From assembly GCA_963677915.2 (NCBI GenBank), contig CAXXGE010000030.1:15476-79475 (forward strand): DNA of 64,000 nucleotides, read 5' to 3'. The position numbers were made by a program, and so were the translations under genes. This stretch comes from G963677915 sp963677915 (GTDB taxonomy: Bacteria; Bacillota; Clostridia; Lachnospirales; Vallitaleaceae). The notes under the pieces were generated by a model. That model searched no databases. It was given only the letters and a program-made list of their open reading frames with translations, and was not told the origin of the DNA. Positions 58,453 through 64,000 of this stretch are shown here, piece after piece; positions within the stretch are counted from its first letter, which is position 1; each line of letters starts with the position of its first letter.

Positions 58453-60042
58453 ATGGAAATGAAATACATCACAGAGATTTTGAAAATGTTTGGTGTTGCT
58501 GGCTCGGAGGATGCTATTAAGATAATATACGCCCTTATGCGACTTGAAAAGCGACTTGAAAATGAGTTGAGAAATGATCCTCAGTTACTGGAAGTAGAGT
58601 TGGGAAAGGGTTTGCTCGAAAAAGGTGTAAACATTAATAAAGATTCTGTGCGATACTTAATTGATGTGTTTCTCTCGACGGAAAAGAGGATAAACTGGGA
58701 AGAGGTAATTGGGCGGACGGATGATAGATATGGAATGCACGTTCCAGAAGTTCTTGTGAAAGAGTTTGAAGCACATTATTCTGCAGAGGCTAAAGATGTG
58801 TTGATTACTGAAGCTGAGAAGTTTATGCCATATCTACACCATATAGTTGAAAGCCACAAAGAATATAACTTCACAATGACAACTCAAAATCAATTGATGA
58901 TGGATCTCCTTGGAATGATGTTTGATAGTTGCGAAAACATAGATGTTATGTGTACAAGCATATATCAAGCAGATTTTATTTTCAAAAAGTTTGATTTGAT
59001 TTTATCAGTCCCCACAATAGGAATAAGGGACATGGTTTCTGAAAAAGAGGAATTTATTTGCAGAGAGTACGATTTGGTTGCGTTAGAGAATATGTTACTG
59101 CATCTTAATCGAGACGGAAAGCTCCTGATCGTATTGCCGGCTAGAATAACATTCGGAACGGGAAAAATTGCAGATTTAAGAAAGTTCATTCAGCAGATGT
59201 ATAAAATAGAGGAGATTACTGAACTGCCAGAAGGTCTGTTTACCTTTTCGGGCATTAAGACATACTTGTTTGCTTTCTCAACGGGCACAACAGATGATGT
59301 TATTATAAAGCGCTATTCTTCTAAAACAAGACCATCCAAGACTAAGCCGTGCAAGGAATTTGTTCATTCCGATGAAACATTTGTAATGTTAGACGAGTTA
59401 GAAGATATGGGAGACTGGAATATAAGTAAGATATTCGCTATGCAAGATGAAGACTGGCAGAACTATAACGATTCCAACGTGAAAAAGATGGAGCTTGGCA
59501 ACGTAGCAAAGGTGTTTAGAGGGAAATCGGTGACAAAGAAAGATGAGTTCGGTAGTATTGGCGTAATAAACATTTCGAATATTGGTGATTTTGAAATAAA
59601 CTATGATACTTTGGATCATATGAAAGAGGAAAAACGAAAAATAGCTAATTACCTTCTGGAAGAAGGGGACGTATTATTACCTGCAAGAGGAACTGCTATA
59701 AGGTCAGCTGCTTATCAAGAGCAAAGTTACGCTTGCATAGCATCATCGAATGTAGTAGTTATCAGACCGGATGAAAAGTTGCTTCTTGGGGGCTATCTAA
59801 AGATTTTTTTGGATAGTCCTATGGGGAAAAAAATGATTTCAAGTTTACAACAGGGAACTACGGTTATGAATATCAGTTATAAAGATTTGAGTTCTCTGGA
59901 AATCCCCGTTCTAACGATAGATGAACAACGGGAAATCGTAGAAGAATACAATCACGAACTTGATAGATACAAAAAAAGTATTGATGCAGCAGAGAAGCGC
60001 TGGAGTGAAGCAAAAGAGCGTATTCAGAACAGACTAATATAA
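58453..60042 (+). CDS. N6-methylase-like/HsdS fusion (restriction subunit S type)
   Basis: About 529 residues from ATG 58453 (GGAGG 9 nt upstream). The first about 330 residues resemble the N6-adenine methylase fold but where NPPY/F is expected the sequence is 'FDLILSVPTIG', and no clear FxGxG SAM loop is seen, so catalysis is doubtful. From about 350 a type I specificity (TRD) domain follows: 'VKKMELGNVAKVFRGKSVTK', 'ANYLLEEGDVLLPARGTAIR' and 'GTTVMNISYKDLSSLEIPVL', ending in the usual coiled coil. It may recognise DNA for the following HsdM genes or belong to an atypical defence module. Confidence 0.75.
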   Translation: MEMKYITEILKMFGVAGSEDAIKIIYALMRLEKRLENELRNDPQLLEVELGKGLLEKGVNINKDSVRYLIDVFLSTEKRINWEEVIGRTDDRYGMHVPEVLVKEFEAHYSAEAKDVLITEAEKFMPYLHHIVESHKEYNFTMTTQNQLMMDLLGMMFDSCENIDVMCTSIYQADFIFKKFDLILSVPTIGIRDMVSEKEEFICREYDLVALENMLLHLNRDGKLLIVLPARITFGTGKIADLRKFIQQMYKIEEITELPEGLFTFSGIKTYLFAFSTGTTDDVIIKRYSSKTRPSKTKPCKEFVHSDETFVMLDELEDMGDWNISKIFAMQDEDWQNYNDSNVKKMELGNVAKVFRGKSVTKKDEFGSIGVINISNIGDFEINYDTLDHMKEEKRKIANYLLEEGDVLLPARGTAIRSAAYQEQSYACIASSNVVVIRPDEKLLLGGYLKIFLDSPMGKKMISSLQQGTTVMNISYKDLSSLEIPVLTIDEQREIVEEYNHELDRYKKSIDAAEKRWSEAKERIQNRLI

Positions 60043-60122
60043 AGATTCTGGAATGGTTGATTTGAAAGAATACTTTTTTTACGATTACAAATAAGCAAAG
60101 AAAAAATAAAAGAGGTGGAGAA

Positions 60123-62544
60123 ATGCTAGGAGCAATAATTGGGGATATAGTTGGTTCCCGGTTTGAATGGAATAACTATCGGGCCAAGGATTTTGAGTTC
60201 TTGACATATAAGTGCTTTTTCACTGATGATTCAGTTATGACACTTGCTGTATGTGAGGCGCTTATGAGTTGTAAAAACGATTTTAGCGACCTGAGTGAAC
60301 AAGCTGTCAAGTGTATGCAAGAGATTGGAAGACCTTATCCTAATTGCGGTTACGGTGGGAATTTCTATAAATGGATGTATAGTGATTTTCCAATGCCGTA
60401 TAACAGTTTCGGTAACGGTGCAGCGATGCGAGTAAGTGGTTGTGGCTATGTAGCAAATTCCATCGATGAAGTCAAATTACTCTCAAAAAAGGTGACATCT
60501 GTATCGCACAATCATCCAGAGGGTATAAAAGGGGCTGAAGCAACTACTGTTGCAATCTTTCTGGCACGTAACGGAAAGAACATACTTGAAATACGCGACT
60601 ATATCGACAAGCACTATTATCCTATGAATTTCTCACTTGATGATATCCGAGACACATATCAATTTAATGAGACGTGCCAGGGAACTGTGCCACAAGCACT
60701 TGTTGCGTTCTTCGAATCATCGGATTTTGAAGATGCAATTAGAAATGCTGTCTCCATTGGCGGTGATAGTGATACATTGGCTGCTATTGCTGGAAGTATA
60801 GCAGAAGCATACTACGGAGTACCGACTCATATTAGAAAACACGTCCTGTCATTTCTTGATGAACGACTTCTTGAGATCTTAATTGAGTTCGAAAATTTAT
60901 TTCCAGCAAGGATGGAAAAGATACAGTCCACTGGGAGTGTCAGCTTTAAAACAGATTCTGTAGGTGCAATAAAAGAAACAGGAGGTAGAGAAAAAATGAT
61001 ACAAGCTGCAACTGAAGCTGCAGATACAGTGCTAATCAATAGTACTTCACAGCCGGAAGAAACAACAAGTCAAAAATTATTCTCTCACCTTTTTGAGGCT
61101 TGCAATATATTACGCGGTCCAATAAACCAGGATGAATATAAGAGCTATGTAACACCAATACTTTTCTTTAAGCGATTATCGGATGTGTATGACGAAGAAA
61201 CACAAACGGCATTAGAGGTGTCAGGTGGGGATGAAGAGTTTGCAAAATTTCCTGAAAACCACCGTTTCATAATTCCAGATGGTTGCCATTGGCAAGATGT
61301 CAGAGAGTCAAGTGAAAACGTAGGTGTGGCAATTGTCAGTGCTATGAATGGCATTGAGCGTGCTAATCCTGATACTCTTAATGGTGTGTTTAGCAGTTTT
61401 GACGATGCTAACTGGACAGATAAATCAAAGCTATCAGATGAACGTTTAAAAGACCTCGTAGAACATATGTCAAAAATAAAAGTTGGAAATAATAACTATT
61501 CGGCTGATGTTATGGGCGATAGTTATGAGTTCTTAATTAAAAAATTTGCCGACTTATCAAAGAAGAACGCCGGTGAATTCTACACCCCACGTTCTATTGT
61601 TAAGCTTATGGTTATGCTTTTGGCTCCACAAATTGGTGAGTCAGTATACGATCCAGCAGCTGGTACCGGTGGTATGCTGATTGAGGCAATTCATTATATG
61701 AAGGGTGATAAACTCACTTATGGTCGAATATATGGACAGGAAAAGAACCTTGCAACTTCTGCCATTGCCAGAATGAACCTGTTTCTCCATGGTGCGCAGG
61801 ATTTTAAAGTATCCCAAGGAGATACGCTGCGTTCACCAAATTACCTAGAAAACGATAAACTAAAGACCTTCGACTGTGTTATTGCAAACCCACCATTCTC
61901 ATTGAAGAATTGGGGGTGCTGAACAGTTTAGTTCGGATATCTATGGACGCAACATATGGGGATGTCCTACAGATTCCAATGGAGATTTTGCTTGGTTACA
62001 GCATATGATAAAATCCATGAATACGAAGACCGGGCGCTGTGCCGTTGTCCTTCCTCAGGGTATTCTATTTCGTGGCAATAAGGAAGGAGAGATACGCAAA
62101 CAGCTGGTTGAGTCGGATAAGCTGGAATGTATTATTACTCTAGTAGGTGGTGTTTTTTATTCCACTGGAGTTTCCGCCTGTATCCTGTTATTGAACAACA
62201 ACAAGCCGAGTAGGCATAAGGGGCACATCTGTATGATCGATGCTTCCAACATTTTTACTCCTCAACGCGCACAAAACATCATGACGGACGACGACATCCT
62301 AAAGGTGTTTGAGTATTATACTGGCTACGAGGATGTAATTGAGCACGTGAAAATCGTTAAGTTAGACGATATCCGCGACAAGGATTATACATTGGCCATC
62401 AATAATTTTATTGAAAAGAAAGAGCAGGAAACCATACCACATGTAGAAGTACGCAGAGAATATTTTGAAGCTTTTGATGAGATGGTTGAGGCGGAAGAAA
62501 AAATGATGAAATTGCTTCTGGAAGGAGGATATGTCAATGAGTAA
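60123..62544 (+). CDS. ADP-ribosylglycohydrolase joined in frame to type I methylase HsdM (frameshift at a G5 run)
   Basis: Residues 1-260 are a complete ADP-ribosylglycohydrolase: 'MLGAIIGDIVGSRFEW', metal residues 'FTDDSVMTLAV', 'SHNHPEGIKGAEATT' and 'IGGDSDTLAAIAGSIAEAYY'. After a linker comes HsdM: 'FYTPRSIVKLMVMLLAP', 'YDPAAGTGGMLIEAIHYM', catalytic 'VIANPPFSLKNWG'. AGGAGG (60980) and an in-frame ATG at 60996 could start HsdM separately. At 61912-61916 a run of five G shifts the frame; four G restore 'NWGAEQFSSDIYG' and lead to the rest 'CAVVLPQGILFRGNKEGEIR' to 62544. Confidence 0.8.
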
Positions 62545-64000
62545 GCGGATCAGAATAGAAGAATTGCAATCCTACCTTTGGAACTCCGCAGTTCTTCTCC
62601 GCACCAATATTGATGCAGGTGCATATAAGCAGTATATATTCCCGTTACTATTTTTTAAGCGGATAAGCGACGTTATGATGAAGAGTGTGAGCAAATTCTT
62701 GAGGAATTTGATGGCGATGAAGAAGCACTGGAATGGGAAGAAAATCATCGCTTCATCGTACCGAAGGGAGCTCACTGGCGCGATGTCCGAGCTGTTTCGG
62801 ATAATGTCGGAGTAGCCATAGTCAATGCATTTCGGAAAGTAGAAAATGCAAACTCTGGTAAGCTACAAGGCATCTTTGGCGATGGTGCATGGACAAATAA
62901 AAATCGTCTTCCAGACCGATTGCTGAAAGAGTTGATTGAACATTTCAGCACCAAAACACTTTCTATTAAGAACTGTCCGGAGGATGAACTTGGTCAAGGA
63001 TATGAGTATCTTATAAAAAAGTTTGCCGATGACAGTGGCCACACAGCCCAAGAATTCTATACAAACCGAACGGTAGTACATCTGATGACTGAAATGCTGA
63101 AACCTAAACCGGGCGAGTCAATATTTGATCCTACATGTGGCAGTGCGGGTATGTTAATCTCAGCTATCGCATACTTAAAAGCAGAGAATCAAGAGTGGCG
63201 CAATGTGGCGGTTTATGGTCAAGAAATCAATGCCCTGACATCAGCCATCGGCAAGATGAATCTGTTTCTTCACGGCGTAAAAGACTTTGATATTGTCAAT
63301 GGTGACACTTTAAAAGCTCCTGCTTTTATAGAAAATGGAAAGCTGAAGCAGTTTGATCTGATTCTTGCAAACCCACCTTATTCGATTAATCAGTGGGACC
63401 GCGAAGCCTTTATAAGTGACAAATACGGCAGGAATTTTCTTGGAGTGCCACCACAAGGACGTGCAGATTACGCTTTCTTACAGCATATTCTAAAAAGCCT
63501 TAGTGAAGAAACTGGACGCTGTGCTATCCTGTTCCCGCATGGTGTACTGTTCAGGAATGAAGAGAGTGCAATGCGCGAAATTTGGTCCGAATGATGTGCT
63601 AGAGTGCATTATCGGGTTAGGTCCAAACCTGTTCTACAACTCCCCTATGGAAGCTTGTATCGTTATCTGTCGTATGAATAAGCGTCCAGAGCACCGTGGT
63701 CAAGTCCTCTTTATCAATGCAGTAAAGGAAGTCGAACGAAAAAATGCGCAGAGCTTTTTAGAGGAAAAACACATAAAAAAAATTGCGGATTCTTATCACA
63801 AATATGAGACAGATGACAACTTTGCTCATGTTGTCACGATTCAAGATATTGAAGATAACAATTTTTCTCTAAGCATTCCGTTATATGTAAAGGCACCTGA
63901 GTGAAGGGACGAATGAAGATGAGAGATCGTTACAAGAGTGTTATGAGGACTGGAGAACAGCTTCAGAAATCATGAAACTTCGTTATCTGAAATTGAATAA
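62537..64000 (+). CDS. second type I methylase HsdM (frameshifted, 3' end beyond window)
   Basis: Starts ATG 62537 (GGAGG) overlapping the first hsdM. Frame-corrected reading: 'IRIEELQSYLWNSAVLLRTN', 'YIFPLLFFKRISDVYDEE' (break near 62675), 'QEFYTNRTVVHLMTEML', 'IFDPTCGSAGMLISAIAYL', catalytic 'LILANPPYSINQWD', then breaks near 63585-63600 and 63901. The frame seems to continue past the final visible base ('DERSLQECYEDWRTASEIMK'). It has complete SAM and NPPY motifs, so it is probably an active adenine methylase. Two full HsdM genes in one locus are unusual and point to two merged or paired systems. Confidence 0.8.

Noticed and set aside
1..64000. tRNA or rRNA genes as integration targets
   Set aside because: No tRNA cloverleaf or rRNA segment was recognised; the duplicated target is a protein-coding 3' end (rlmD).

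Overview
The window looks like the chromosome of an anaerobic, spore-former-type Firmicute (class Clostridia; family not resolved). The evidence is the gene content: a TPP-riboswitch-controlled thiSFGH operon, pdxST-type B6 synthesis, an ATP-driven 2-hydroxyacyl-CoA dehydratase pair, MutS2, YhaM, CheX, bactofilin, SLH-domain protein, LDCC-motif protein, and strong sigma-A-type promoters with GGAGG ribosome binding sites. Core genes have a balanced to moderately GC-rich composition. Three stretches (about 7.4-9.05 kb, 21.7-32.5 kb and 55.5 kb to the end) are clearly AT-rich and carry mobile or accessory genes.

Layout. 1-7.4 kb: partial TraX-family gene, methyltransferase, pirin, MarR regulator with two perfect operators, an AlbA_2 regulator, then the thiamine thiazole operon behind a TPP riboswitch. 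7.4-9.05 kb: IS4-type remnant and an AAA/DUF4143 ATPase preceded by twin palindromes. 9.1-16.1 kb: queC-queD-queE co-transcribed with a 2-hydroxyacyl-CoA dehydratase-like protein and its activase, then pdxST and ilvD (promoter with a Fur-type box). 16.2-21.7 kb: a tightly overlapping operon of a MacA-like adaptor, permease, ATPase, an XRE-HTH/cobalamin-binding regulator with CarH photoreceptor signatures, and a class II photolyase. This is probably a light-responsive unit.

21.7-32.5 kb is an AT-rich island: a metal-type two-component/SHOCT/LDCC gene set, a cupin, membrane proteins, a serine recombinase and an IS1182 element. 32.6-41.6 kb is a Tad/Flp pilus-like locus headed by a protein kinase-P-loop fusion; its first 4 kb contains many single-base frame breaks. 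41.7-55.5 kb is housekeeping: AIR-synthase-like protein, Lrp regulator and aminotransferase, Fur/PerR, CheX, TrmL, two-component pair, MutS2, M23 peptidase, bactofilin, DUF692 protein, YhaM, RlmD. 55.5-64 kb is a second AT-rich island directly downstream of rlmD: serine recombinase, Na/Ca exchanger, then a type I restriction-modification-like set with an ADP-ribosylglycohydrolase joined to HsdM.

The most unusual structure links the two AT-rich islands. Both contain the same pair of boundary sequences: a right end with two AAATAGCCTAA boxes and a conserved stem-loop, joined to a copy of the last 36 bp of rlmD and then a left end with another hairpin. Repeats of this unit separate cargo modules (recombinase plus exchanger; restriction-modification; membrane proteins; cupin plus metal-sensing genes). 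This reads as a serine-recombinase-linked, rlmD-targeted gene-cassette array. Single-base frame breaks in thiH, trmL, the tad genes and hsdM suggest that residual indel errors in the assembly are possible.
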